From NCBI GenBank assembly GCA_017893485.1, contig CM030360.1, forward strand, positions 143,910,697 to 143,974,696: a DNA stretch of 64,000 nt, given 5' to 3'. Positions 12,222 through 23,139 of the stretch are shown here, piece by piece; position 1 is the stretch's first letter; each line of letters opens with the position of its first letter. The notes below the pieces were generated by a model that made no database searches, had not been told where the DNA came from, and saw only the letters and a list, made by a program, of their open reading frames with translations. Position numbers and translations under genes: made by a program. The stretch comes from Hemerocallis citrina (Eukaryota; Streptophyta; Magnoliopsida; Asparagales; Asphodelaceae).

Positions 12222-12370
12222 CCATCTAAAGAACTTTGTCAGGAGAAAGAAGTGCTTTACAAGTTGATTTCAGGATTGCATTCATCAATCTCAGTGCACA
12301 TAGCTTCTGAAATTCTAAATACTACGTGGACTTCATCTATTTGTTCTCCGCACTTTTACAAAGGTGAATA
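12222..12370 (+). pseudogene. ERO1-like (ER oxidoreductin) exon relic
   Basis: Following an acceptor-like TTTATGCAG, the frame reads PSKELCQEKEVLYKLISG and then LHSSISVHIAS before diverging and stopping at TAG (12368-12370). The segment LYKLISGLHSSIS is characteristic of ERO1, the flavoprotein that oxidises protein disulfide isomerase in the endoplasmic reticulum. The diverged tail no longer matches the family. A decayed direct copy of the exon start lies at about 12168-12210 (compare CAAGAGAAAAAAGTGCCTTAC with the later CAGGAGAAAGAAGTGCTTTAC), so the segment was partly duplicated. No neighbouring ERO1 exons were found. Confidence 0.65.
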
Positions 12371-12438
12371 GATTATACCCTGTCCACCGCTTGCCCAATC
12401 TATATTTATAATGCTTTTGGGTTGATTTCTTATTCAAT

Positions 12439-12680
12439 TCTACTATTTTAATGGGAGAGTTGGGGTTTGTAACAAACAAACTCTTACTTTATAACTATAT
12501 AAACACGAATAATACACATCAAAATTATATCCAACAAATATAAATGTGCATCGCATGTGTAGCCCAAATCAAAACATTCAAATATAAACTATTTTTTTTC
12601 TTATTCGATATACGATATATATTCATTTAATTTGATGACATTACTTTTTATAGACATGCATCGCACGTACATTATACTAG
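12439..12680 (+). mobile_element. non-autonomous Helitron, 242 bp
   Basis: It begins TCTACTATTTTAATGGGAG, ends CGCACGTACATTATACTAG, and lies between T (12438) and T (12681). Helitrons start with TC, end in CTRR after a short GC-rich hairpin, and make no target duplication. The same two ends delimit the 376-bp copy at 25625-26000, which supports both calls. Confidence 0.7.
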
Positions 12681-13050
12681 TTTAATTAATTCTAGAGACA
12701 TATATATAGTTTTTGTCTCTCAAATCTGCTAGCTCACTTTATTTTGTTCTTTGTTTATTTTGGAATTTTCCATTACGTACTTAGAGACATCACAGATTTA
12801 CAGTATACTTATTATTGTTGTTCATGTACATCATGCTGAATTTATCTTAGGAAATTTAGTTATCATTTTCTTAGGAATTTTAGTTAAGTTGCCATAAGAC
12901 AAGTATATGACTTTTATGATTTTTTAGTTCTCGTGATTTTGCTTCCGGTGGATGAAATTTCTAGCTCCGCCACTGATGGCTATACTCCACCTTTTCTTAA
13001 CACACACAAGATTAGTAGCGTTTAATTACTATATTGTACTACTTTTAGAT

Positions 13051-13274
13051 TGTAAAGGATACTAATCCTTAGCTAGTCTTACGCTGGTTGTTGTAACTAT
13101 CCGAGTTTGTTGTAACTATCTTGTAGCAATCTTATCTTCTCATTCTTATCTATTAGCTAGGTTGTTGTATAGCCAAAGTTGTTACCTATTATCTCTCCCG
13201 ATCATGTACAGCTTGTATCTATATATTGTAATCATCTCCATGCAATAAGATCAGCAAATTCTCTCTTCTCTACA
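13051..13274 (+). repeat. 5' LTR of the Ale-like element
   Basis: The LTR runs from TGTAAAGGATACTAATCC to TTCTCTACA and is 224 bases long. Compared with the 3' LTR it shows four substitutions and lacks one T near the CATGT/ACAGC site. Confidence 0.92.
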
Positions 13275-13287
13275 TGGTATCAAGAGC
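13275..13287 (+). promoter_or_regulatory. primer-binding site, initiator tRNA-Met
   Basis: TGGTATCAAGAGC directly follows the 5' LTR, as in most plant copia elements. It has an extra A compared with the usual TGGTATCAGAGC. Confidence 0.85.
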
Positions 13288-13328
13288 ACAGTTGTGATTC
13301 AAATTTTTTTCCCCCATCTCTCCTGCCA

Positions 13329-14372
13329 ATGGACAACAATACTATCCCTAATGATGCTGACCTACAGTCACCCTTCATCATTGTTTCTCTCCTTAATATA
13401 ATCAAACTCAACTCCACTAATTACCTTTCATGGAAACTCCAAATTGAGGCCACTCTTGTTGGCTACGACTTCTTCAAATTTCTTGATGACTCCTTCACAC
13501 AGCCCTCAACCACTGTTACTACGGAATCTTCAACTACTCCCAATCCTGCATACCTCACTTGGATGCGCCAAGATCGATTACTCTACGGCATGCTCATTGG
13601 CACATTGGACCAAACTATTGTTCCACTTGTGTCCCTCACTAAAACATCCAAACAGTTGTGGGATACACTAGCTCATACATATGCCAGTGCATCACGCGGC
13701 CATATCAAGCAGCTTAAAACTCACTTCAAGAACATCACCAAAGGATTCCAATCCATCACTGATTACATGAATGCCATCAAGGCCTGCATGGATCATTTGG
13801 CCCTCTTAGGCCATCCGATGAAACCCGAAGATATCACCGACAAGGTACTTGAAGGTTTAGACTCCTCCTACCAAGGAATTATTGATGCTATCAACGCCCG
13901 GGATGATCCGGTTTCCTTCCCATACCTTATGGAAAAACTCATCCAAAGAGAACTTGTCATCAAATCTCAACCCATCCTAAGCACCATGCCAGCCACGGCC
14001 CATGCCACAACCACTCAGCCAAATCCTTCCCAACCAGCCTACAACCACCACCATCCAAACTTCAACCGACATCTGCCATCTAACCCGTCCCATCGAAACG
14101 CTCAACACCCCACCAATGTACCGAAACCCTTTTTAGGAAGGTGCCAATGGTGTCACACCAAAGGTCACTCCCTCCAAAAGTGCCCGGTTTTCCACGATAA
14201 ACACCCTGCCATACGCCCACCTCCACCTCCTTCCTTCTCGTCTAATCACCCACAAGCTCATGTAGCTCAAGCTGCCACACCCATGGCTTCCACCCAATGG
14301 CTTCTAGACTCAGGAGCATCTCATCATGTCACAAAGGATCTTGCTAATTTATCTCTTCATCATCCTTATTAG
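13329..14372 (+). pseudogene. gag and start of protease, Ale-like element
   Basis: I place the start at the ATG opening MDNNTIPNDADLQSP rather than the upstream in-frame ATG inside the LTR. The gag shows the UBN2_2-type region (NSTNYLSWKLQIEA, then TSKQLWDTLAHTYAS) and a CCHC zinc knuckle CQWCHTKGHSLQKC near residue 280. The protease begins WLLDSGASHHVT. The frame ends at TAG (14370-14372) just after the protease active site, where a small deletion removed the normal continuation. Gag packages the RNA and protease would cut the polyprotein. Confidence 0.88.
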
Positions 14373-16200
14373 TGATGGGTCAGGGCTTCCCATTACTCAC
14401 ACTGGTTCAATTTCTTTCCCTACTTCCTCTAAATCTCTTTCTCTTTCTAATGTCTTGTGTGTTCCTACCATGCAATGTAATCTTATTTCAATCTCAAAGT
14501 TATGTTCAGATAATAATCTACTGATTGAATTTTCCTCTAATTCTTTTCTTGTGAAAGATCGGCTTACGGGGGCACATCTACTCACGGGACCAACTAAGAA
14601 TGGTGTATATGAGTGGCATTCCTCATCATCATCTATCATAGCTTTCTCGAGTCTCAAAACTTCTGCTATTGATTGGCATCATCGTTTAGGACATCTGGCC
14701 TTACCTATTCTAAAATTTCTAGTTTCTTCTTTCAATCTTAATGTAGCCACTGATTTTTTCCTTCAATTGCAATGCTTGTTACTGTAATAAGAGCCACAAA
14801 CTCCCCTTCAATCAAAATAGTTTGGTTTCTCACTTTCTGCTTGAACTTATTTATACTGACTTATGGACATCCCCAATATATTCTTTTGATGGTTTTAAAT
14901 ATTATGTTATCTTTGTTAACCATTTTACTAAATATATCTGGTTCTATCCCCTCAATAAGAAATCGGATACTATGGATGTATTTATTCAGTTCAAAGCGTT
15001 AGTTGAGAAATTTTTTGAGAAACAAATTAAATCTTTATACTCTGACAATGGAGAGGAATATGAAGCTCTTCACAATTTTCTTACTATAAATGGTATCTCT
15101 CATCTCACCACACCTCCTCATACACCGGAACATAATGGCTATGCTGAACGTCGACATCGTCACATTGTCGAAACCGGTTTCTCACTTCTCTCTCATGCTA
15201 ATCTCCCTCTTGAATTTTGGTCGTTTGCCTTCACCACCGCTACTTATCTCATCAATCGTATGCCAACGTCCACACTCTCTCATAAGTCGCCTTTCCATTG
15301 CCTATTCGAGACACCACCAAATTATCTTAAGCTACGATGTTTTGGTTGTCTTTGTTATCCATGGCTACGACCCTATTCTTCACACAAACCTGACAATCGC
15401 TCTCTCCCTTGCGTCTTTGTTGGATACTCCTCCTCTCAAAGTGCCTACTATTGCCTCCACCCGACCATTCACAAAATATATGTTTCTCGTCACGTAAGGT
15501 TTCTCGAAAGTCAATTCCCGTGTCATCAACTATCATCTACTACTCCTGTTGTTTCTTATCCAAATCCGGATCTTCGGTGTCCTATTTTGCTACCCATATC
15601 GCCATCTCCACCTCAAGGTCCTGTTGTAGCTGATGTGCCCCATCATGAGCTGCCCCTCACACCTCTCACATTGCCCATCTCCTCTGCACAAGACTCTCCG
15701 CCGACACCTCCCAGCAATCAATCCTCCCAGATCTCCGTCACTACCTCCCCACCACTGCCTCCCCCACCATCTACGCCTCCCCCCCACCCACTCACACCAT
15801 CCTCACACGTTCCAAAAACAACATCTATAAACCCAATCCCAAATATGCAAATCCTACTACCACACAACCTCGCCCAATTGAACCCACTTCCGTTACCGAG
15901 GCCCTTAAAGATCCCCTATGGCGTCAAGCCATGCTTGCAGAGATTCAAGCCCTCCATAAACGGGGCACGTGGGACTTGGTGCCCTCAAGCTCGTGCCAAA
16001 ACCTTGTGCGGTGTAAGTGGGTCTTCCGAATCAAATATAAGTCTGATGATACTATTGAGTGTTATTGAGCTCGTCTTGTTGCAAAGGGATTCCAACAACA
16101 GGCTGGGGTTGATTACACTGAAACATTCAGCCCTGTGGTTAAACCAGCTACAATTCGAACTTTTCTAAGTCTAGCCATGACAAGCAAATGGTCTCTTTGA
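14373..16200 (+). pseudogene. protease end, integrase and start of RT, Ale-like element
   Basis: SDGSGLPITHTGS resumes the protease. The gag_pre-integrase motif WHHRLGHL precedes a frameshift near 14760, after which the zinc-binding CNACYCNKSHKLPF is read. The integrase core shows its acidic residues in YTDLW, YSDNGEEYE and NGYAERRHR. A long proline- and serine-rich linker follows (about 15600-15880). The RT start is frameshifted again near 15950 and contains a TGA at about 16065 and another near 16198. The integrase core itself is open over about 250 residues. Confidence 0.85.
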
Positions 16201-17445
16201 CAACTTGACATTAATAATGCATTTTTACATGGAACTCTCACTGAACAAGTATATATGATCCAGCCTCTAGGGTTTCAAGATTCCGCATTTCCAAACTATG
16301 TTTGCAAACTACGCAAAGCAATATATGATCTTAAACAAGCTCCGAGGGCTTGGTACACAGGGTTGGCTAATTTTCTTGAAAGCTTTGGTTTCAAATGCTC
16401 GGTTGCTGATGTGTCACTGTTTATTTATCATCATCATGCTTCACCCATGTATTTAATTGTTTATGTCGATGATATTGTTCTAACAGGTCCTGATTCTAAT
16501 GTCTTGGATAGTTTTGTCAAGCAGCTTGCTCAAAGGTTTGCACTAAAAGACCTTGGATCTCTTTCTTATTTTTTGGGTGTGGAAGTTATTCCAATAATGC
16601 AGGGCCTCTTTCTAAGCCAAAGAAAGTACATCATTGACCTCCTTGACCGCACCAAAATGTCGAATGCTAAGCCAGTTCCAACACCAATGGTCATTGATTC
16701 CACACTTTCTCTTCACTCTGGTACGTTAATTGATAACCCGACGGATTATCGAGCTGCTGTTGGAGGCCTTTAATATATAACGCTCACACGACCTGATGTA
16801 GCATTTGCGGTAAACAAATTATTCCAATTCATGCATCAACCTCGCACAGCTCATTGGGCAGCCTTAAAAAGTCTACTTCGTAATCTAGCCGGCACATTAG
16901 ATAAATGTATCACCATCTACAAAGACTCTCCCCTCAATCTTCACGCCTTCTCCGATGCCGATTGGGCTGGAAATAAAGATGATTTTACCTCCACAATGGG
17001 TCAAGTTATTTTCTTGGGACGCACGCCTATCATATGGAGCTCTAAGAAGCTAAGGTTTTTAGCTCAATCGTTGACCGAAGCTGAATATAAGGCTGTCGCA
17101 TCTACTGCAGGTGAACTCTTATGGCTACGAAATTTGCTCTATGAAATGGGTGTCACTCTTCCTCACATGCCTGTCATCTATTGTGATAATTAGGGTGCAA
17201 CTTATCTTAGTGCCAATCCAGTTTTTCACTCCCGCATGAAGCATCTAGCTTTTGCTTTCCATTTCATCCATGAGCAGGTTCAACATGGTACGTTGCGTGT
17301 TACTCATGTGCCCCCTAGAGATCAGCTAGCTGATGCTCTTACAAAGCCTCTAAATCGAACAAAATTTGAAATGTTACTGTCCAAGATTGGTTTCTCGTCA
17401 CCGACGTCCATCTTGCGGGGGCATGTAAAGGATACTAATCCTTAG
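16201..17445 (+). pseudogene. reverse transcriptase and RNase H, Ale-like element
   Basis: RT motifs are AIYDLKQAPRAWY, the catalytic YVDDIVLTG and KDLGSLSYFLGVEV. RNase H shows FSDADWAGNKDD, LTEAEYKAV and ADALTKPL. Stops occur at about 16771 and at 17191 (after IYCDN). The last residues ([12 protein letters not shown]) read 22 bases into the 3' LTR, a normal arrangement for this lineage. Confidence 0.88.
17411..17423 (+). promoter_or_regulatory. polypurine tract
   Basis: TTGCGGGGGCA ends directly at the 3' LTR and matches the G-rich second-strand priming site of copia elements. It also encodes part of the RNase H tail. Confidence 0.7.
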
Positions 17446-17648
17446 CTAGTCTTACGCTGGTTGTTGTAACTATCCGAGTTTGTTGTAACTATCTTATAGC
17501 AATCTTATCTTCTCATTCTTATCTCTTAGCTAGGTTGTTGTATAGCCAAAGTTGTTACATATTATCTCTCCCGATCATGTTACAGCTTGTATCTATATAT
17601 TGTAATCATCTCTATGCAATAAGATCAGCAAATTCTCTCTTCTCTACA
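17424..17648 (+). repeat. 3' LTR of the Ale-like element
   Basis: This 225-base copy of the 5' LTR runs from TGTAAAGG to TTCTCTACA. It is about 98% identical to the first copy. Confidence 0.92.
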
Positions 17649-18058
17649 TGACTAGAAGAAAAAAAAATGTGAAGCTTACTTGTGCTCACTAGTAGTAGTC
17701 TCAATAAAGTAATACACTAATGTAATTCTCATTATTTACGTTGCAAACGGTTTCCATTCCATTATCGTGCTTCTATACTACAAATTTGCTTTCGCGTTGC
17801 CAAATACTAAGTTTAAGGTAGACATTTTCCAAGAAGAAGTTATGGGAAAATTAGCAACCTGAGGAAACAAATTAAGCAATTTGTAGCTTGAAGTGAATTG
17901 TCCCATGTCAGTGATGTTTGTGAGAGCCCGTGAGGTGAAGCTCAACATCATCACAACCTCACAAGGAGCTGAATAGCGATGTCAAAAAATTAATTTGATT
18001 TGAGCTCAATGGCAATTAAATCAATGGTGATGTGTGGTCGAAGTAGACTTATGTAGTT

Positions 18059-18233
18059 AGAGTAATGCTTCATCCACTACCAATTTCATTATCTTTTTCT
18101 TCACTATCTTAGGTGGCACATTCCTATTGGAAAGTTTCCCCACCTACTCTCTCTTCCACCATCTATTGGAGTGTGCCACCTAAGGTAATGAAGTGAAATG
18201 TAGTAAAATAGGTAGTGGATGTAGCATTACTCT
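18059..18233. mobile_element. fold-back MITE, 175 bp
   Basis: The ends AGAGTAATGCTTCATCCACT and AGTGGATGTAGCATTACTCT are inverted repeats with one mismatch over 23 bases. A second inner pair, CTTAGGTGGCACA and TGTGCCACCTAAG, shows that most of the element folds on itself. A clear target duplication is not seen, so the superfamily is unresolved. Confidence 0.7.
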
Positions 18234-18398
18234 GAATTATGTTGCCTGCAACTTGTATGTTGTCCATACCATCCCTCCTTAGGATGTGAAAACAGAACAT
18301 TCATATTCATGTGGACCCTACTTTCTCATTTTCTTAGCCACTCCAATTTTTTTCTTTTTCCCCAACCAGTTTAATATACCCATCAAGCTTCCGTGACT

Positions 18399-18414
18399 AA
18401 AAAAGTTTGATTTC
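18399..18414 (+). repeat. LINE target-site duplication, left copy
   Basis: AAAAAAGTTTGATTTC here and AAAAAGGTTTGGTTTC at 24144-24159 differ at two of 16 positions. They flank the whole inverted-plus-direct LINE structure. Confidence 0.6.
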
Positions 18415-19518
18415 AGCAAATAGGCTGGACTTAATCCAAGCAATCCACTTAGGGTCAAAACCCCTATGAAGTAAAATTTCGAAAAGAAAATCCCAACTAA
18501 CCTTATCGTAGGCCTTCTCGAAGTCTAATTTTAACAAAATACCTTCCTAATTGGATCTATGGCAATGAGAGATAATTTCTTGGGCAGAAGCCACACTATC
18601 AAGAATAAAACGATCTTTAAAGATACCCGATTGGGTGGGGTCAATCAGAGGGGAAATGACAAGACTCAGGCGTTTAGAAAGAACTTTCATAATAATCTTG
18701 AACGTAGTATTAAGGAGACTAATTGGTCTAAAATTAGCCACCGAGTTCGCACCAATAATTTTGGGGATGAGAACAATGTGAGCATAATTAATACGATCAC
18801 AGGAAAAGGATCCTTGGTGAAGATCCGCGAACATTTGGAAGAGATCATCTTTAAGAAAATCCCAGAATTTTTGGAAAAAGAACAAGGGAAAGCCATCTGG
18901 ACCCAGAGCAGAGTCACTTTTTAAAGAGAAAACGGCATATTTAATTTCCTCCATAGAAAAGGGAGCCTCCAAGCTAGAAAGGTCAGGAGAATCCGGACCG
19001 TAAAGCTGCAACCAATCGAGATGAATGGATCTAGATTGAGAGGATCCAAGGATATTTTTATAGAATTGGAGAAAAGTAGCATGAATGTCTGCATCCGAAT
19101 GCAACTCAACACCATTGTGAATGAGGGTAGAGATACGATTGCACCATTGGCGGTGCGAAGCAAAGTTATGGAAAAAGGTGGTGTTTTCGTCACCTTTTTT
19201 GAGCCATTTAACTTTAGCCTACTACGCCCATCTAATATGTTCATTATGAAGAATAGAAGCGAATTCCCTTTTGCAGGAGCTCCTTTTGTTACGAAGATAC
19301 TCGGAAATAGGTGCTTGCTCTTCAAGCTTATCAATGGCTTCAATAGAGGAGAGGAATAAGAGTTTAAGTTCATTAGCAAAGGCAAATCTTTCTTTACGCC
19401 AGATCTTGCAGCCAAATTTAACAGCATGAAGCTTAAGCAGAATGCGACCTAGACCATGAGACCCCGTGACAGAGGAGAGACATTCAGAAATAAGGTTCAC
19501 AAAGATCTGATCTTGCAA
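18415..19518 (-). pseudogene. LINE reverse transcriptase, N-terminal half (inverted segment)
   Basis: On the minus strand the frame shows the RT N-terminal motifs of plant L1 elements: SALGPDGFPLFFFQKFWD, HIVLIPKI, NFRPISLLN and KRLSLVISPLIDPTQSGI. Motif A, LKLDFEKAYDKVSWDF, is read across 18540-18490 after a TAG. The segment stops at IKSSLFA at the element edge, and the rest of RT is found in the opposite orientation from about 21340. A frame change near 19100-19220 separates it from the endonuclease. Confidence 0.88.
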
Positions 19519-20310
19519 CTAGAGTTTTTCAAAGCAGAATCTAGAAGGCTTATAGAAGTTATAGTTAGAGTGGAGAGCAATGGGAATGTGGTCTGAAGAT
19601 GTTTTAGGCAAAGCACAAGAGAAGGAGTTGTGAAAGAAAGATATCCACTCATTAGAAATAAGAAATCGATCTAGTTTGGCCATAGATGGAGACAGATACA
19701 TATTAGACCAAGTAAAGGATCTACCATTAAGAGGGATGTCAGAGAGGTTGAGAGAACGACTGCATTCGTTAAAGCAGGATGAGTCCAAGTTAGAGGGGGC
19801 ATTCCCAGATCTTTCGTAGGAAAATCTGATGATATTAAAGTCTCCACAAAAGATCCAAAAACCATTTATTAAATCATGGAAGGAGTTAAACTCGTTCCAG
19901 ACTAGGTTGCGCCTGTCTATAGAAGAAGGACCATACACAGAGACAACTGTGAGTCCACAGTTGAATTCGTGCCAGCGAAGGGCAACGATAAGAAAAAATG
20001 TCAAGCGGTGAACAGAAATGACAGAAAAGCGAGATTCCTTGAATCCAAAAAGGATACCGCCTCGCGTATCAGTCGCGTTAAGAAGTATCCAGTTGGAAAT
20101 TAAAGAGCCTCCAATAGAGCGAAGGAGAGTAGGGGTAGTGGAATCCAACTTGGATTCCTGAATGGAGATCAAGTCACAATGGGAAAGGGAAATAAGGTGA
20201 AAAAGAGCTTGTTGCGTGCAATGAAGACCCCGAATATTCCAAGAGAGACTAATCATAAGCACGATTGAACTCAAAAGCTCTGGAGATTTCTCGACTGCGA
20301 ATGGACTCAA
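19519..20310 (-). pseudogene. LINE AP-type endonuclease (inverted segment)
   Basis: The domain begins ISLSWNIRGLHC, the N-terminal strand with the catalytic asparagine. It continues with SIQESKLD (catalytic glutamate), TVVSVYGPSS, FCGDFNIIRF, LDRFLIS and the final SDHIPIALH with the catalytic aspartate-histidine pair. This is an almost complete endonuclease/exonuclease/phosphatase fold, which nicks target DNA so that RT can prime on it. All main motifs are visible, but the reading stops at 19519 before RT. Confidence 0.88.
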
Positions 20311-20364
20311 AGTCTACAAAGTGAGAGGAGTCTACCACAAACCCCATACTAGTAGCAAGGTCCA

Positions 20365-21335
20365 TCATGTCAGGATTAGATAAAGAGTCGAAGTGAACTT
20401 GGTAGATGGATCTAAGGGGGAGAGACTTGGAACCATTAGGGCAGGGGGAGGGATATCCAAATTACGAATATGAGCAGCAAGGGAAGCTTTCGACTCGGAA
20501 GAGAAGGGATTAATGTGTTTAGCCCTGATCCGAGCGCTGGAACGAATTATAATAGAAGTCAATTTATGTTTCAGAGAGTTAGGAGGACAAGTAGGTCTAG
20601 GACCGACTTGGGAAAAAACAGCTTGAACCTGACCAGTTTGAACCAACTGTTTATTAGAGCCAGAGGCATCGAAGCATATTTGATTAGAAGGAAATGAAGT
20701 CGGAGAACAGGAGAAACTCTTCGGACCAGTCACAACCGGCAGAGATGAAAGGAAAGCGAGAATAGAAGAGTTAATAAGAAGAGGGGAAGTTGCACTAATA
20801 GAGGAGGTAGAATAATGCCTCTCTTCCAAAAGTGAATGAGGATAGCGATTTAAGGAGAGAAAATAATGGTAATGGCCATCGACTTTAAGAAAATTAAAAG
20901 TAGCAAGACAAAAATTAAGAGGAAAATAAACCAGGAATGAAAAAACATGCCTAAAACTGACATCGCATAAGCAAAGGGCTGAACAATCAGAATTATAAGA
21001 AACTAGCAATACGAAAGGAAAATTATACAGCAATACCTTTTGATGAGGAGAAGGTTTGGCCAGCTCCGCAGCCTCTTCAGAGAGAAGATCATCGTGCTCG
21101 ATCCAATCATTAGCCTTAGCCGCTGAAGGAGGAGCGAACTTAGAAGAGGCACTCTTAGAGACTGGTGCCGCAGAGGAAGATCCCTGTACTCCTTTAATGA
21201 ACATATCCCAATCCGGCGAGAACTTGGGATTAATCTCCCAATCAGGCCATTTCGAGGCAGATGCCTGTAAATGAGCCTCAGAGTGGGAAGAGGAGTGAAG
21301 AACATCCACCGAGGAAGTACCAGGGAGGGAAGTAC
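20365..21335 (-). pseudogene. LINE ORF1-like tail and ORF1/ORF2 spacer (inverted segment)
   Basis: A 332-residue minus-strand frame lies upstream of the endonuclease, where LINE ORF1 or its spacer belongs. It is rich in serine and proline and contains a hydrophobic stretch. I see no RRM or zinc knuckle, so the 5' part of ORF1 is probably missing and the insertion 5' truncated. The right end carries a small triple repeat (GGAAGTACC units, 21314-21345) at the inversion junction. Confidence 0.5.
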
Positions 21336-21339
21336 CAGG

Positions 21340-22483
21340 AAGTACGGAAGGCCACAAATTCAAGTGTAAGTGCGGCCTCCGTCAGGGTGATCCTATTTCC
21401 TCTCTCTTGTTCACTCTTGTGGCAGATGTCTTTAGTAAATTACTGAAGCATGCCTGGGATGCTTATGCTATTGAGGGGCTTGGCGGTTCCAATAGCTTCC
21501 GGGGCGTTCTTAACCTTCAATATGCTGACGACACTATTATCTTTGCCAAACCAAACGGTTGCTCTCTCCGTAACCTTAACTTCCTTCTTTAAATTTTTGA
21601 AAGTGTGTCTGGCTTATCTATTAACTTCTACAAATCTTCAGTTTTTTGACTTGGAGGTTCTAACAATCGTCAATTAGAGATTGCCCAGTTCTTCAATTGT
21701 AATGCTTCGTCCTTCCCAGTTTAGTATCTTGGAATCCCTTTGAGATGGGGCAAGCTTCACAAATCGGATTGGATGCCGATGATTGACAAAGTTGAGTCCA
21801 GACTTAATGTGTGGACTGGTAAAAACCTTTCTAGAGGAGGCAAATTGATTTTGGTGAATGCGGTCCTCACTTCGATCCCATTATATATGATGTCCTTTTT
21901 TGACGTTCCTTCCTGGGTTATCAATAGGATTGACCAAATCAGGAGAAATTTCTTCTGGTCTGGCTCAGGCTCATATAGAACTGGATCTCATCTTTGTAAC
22001 TGGAAGTTGGTCTGCACTTCTAAGGCAGCTAGTGGCCTAGGTGTCCTCAATCTTAGAAATCAAAACTTAGCATTATTGGCTAAATGGTTATGGAGGATGC
22101 TTAAAGAAGATAATCTTCCCTGGGCCCGCCTGATTTCTAATAATTGCTTTCGACATCAAAGGGTTTGGGAGTTCCATCCCTCTCTTTCGTCTAGAGCTTC
22201 CTCGTTCTGGAAAGGGGTGTGGAAAGTTGTAGATCCCTTCCACTGTTGTATTTTCCGTGTTTGTGTTGATGGTTCCAAGACCCTATTCTGGACCCACCTT
22301 TGGATTAGCAATCTGAAGCTGGCTTCAGCTTACCCGGCTCTATTCTGTCTCGCCCTCAACCCTGCTGCCAAGTGTCGAATTATCTTAGTGTTCATGACAA
22401 TATCAGAGACTGGTTTATTCAGTTCTCTTGTGACCTTCCTCCCGAACTTCAACCGGAATACCTTCACCTTATCTCGTTATTAA
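21340..22483 (+). pseudogene. LINE reverse transcriptase, C-terminal half
   Basis: The plus-strand reading starts in the middle of RT with KCGLRQGDPIS (motif B), followed by the catalytic LQYADDTIIF (motif C), then GKNLSRGGKLILVNAVL and the thumb region, SWVINRIDQIRRNFFWSG, ending in the LAKWLWRM segment typical of plant L1 elements. Stops lie near 21590, 21650 and 21723. It completes the RT whose N-terminal half is inverted at 18415-19518. Confidence 0.88.
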
Positions 22484-23139
22484 ACAACTATGTTTGGCAC
22501 CCCAAAGATGATTTCTGCTGGCGTTGGACCAACTCGGCCTCATTTTCGGTTAAATCTTTTTATAACTTTCTCAACTACGAAGGTACTTCCTCACCTTTCG
22601 CTAAAAATATTTGGAGCTGTTGTGCCCCGCTTAAGGCCAAAATCCTGTCTTGGCTCGCTATTAACAATAGACTCCTTACTGTTGAAGTTCTCAATAAGAG
22701 GAATCTTGCTTTAGGTCAGTTATATTCTTTATGTTTCCACTTTCACGAAGACATTGATCATCTGTTTTTTCATTGTAATTTTATCAGACCTCTTTGGCAG
22801 ATCTGTCTTCTCGCTTGGCAGGTGCCTTCTCTTCCTACCTCTTTCCATGATAGCTGGAGCTCTCAATTTGTGTGTTATAAATATCGCAAGTCTTGGATTC
22901 TTTCTACTATGGCTATTATTTGGGTTATCTGGCAAGAACAAAATAACCGAATTTTTAATAACACTGTTAAGCCTATTGATACAATTGTTGATGATTTTAT
23001 TTTTTTCTCTAAGCATTGGTCTTCTGCTCTCCCTCCTCACAAAATCCAGCGGTTAAGCCTTGATAGGCTTGATGACGTTGCTGTGTTTTTACGTTCTACC
23101 TTCGTTACTGCTACTATTCTCAATTTAGATACTTCCTAA
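22372..23139 (+). pseudogene. LINE ORF2 C-terminal zinc-binding domain (zf-RVT)
   Basis: The frame, shifted from the RT frame, reads WRWTNSASFSVKSFYN, then FAKNIWSCCAPLKAKILSW and the zinc-binding cluster LCFHFHEDIDHLFFHCNF. This is the zf-RVT domain at the C-terminus of plant L1 ORF2 proteins. The natural stop is TAA after LDTS at 23137-23139. Confidence 0.88.

Larger units (their letters stand above)
13051..17648 (+). mobile_element. Ty1/copia retrotransposon (Ale-like), complete but coding-defective
   Basis: Two short LTRs (224 and 225 bases) bound an internal region with a tRNA-Met primer site, a polypurine tract and a gag-PR-INT-RT-RH order. The short LTRs, single polyprotein and C-terminal SILRGHV running into the 3' LTR fit the Ale (Retrofit) lineage. 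The LTRs differ by four substitutions and one indel, so insertion is recent. At least three frameshifts or deletions and several stops break the polyprotein. The flanks (TAGAT on the left, TGACT on the right) do not form a clean five-base duplication. Confidence 0.9.
17649..18414. other. spacer between the copia element and the LINE
   Basis: AT-rich DNA without a supportable gene. A short frame near 17812-17990 (FQEEVMGKLAT and following) is broken by stops and not recognised. The stretch contains one fold-back MITE, and the last 16 bases before 18415 form the left LINE duplication. Confidence 0.5.
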
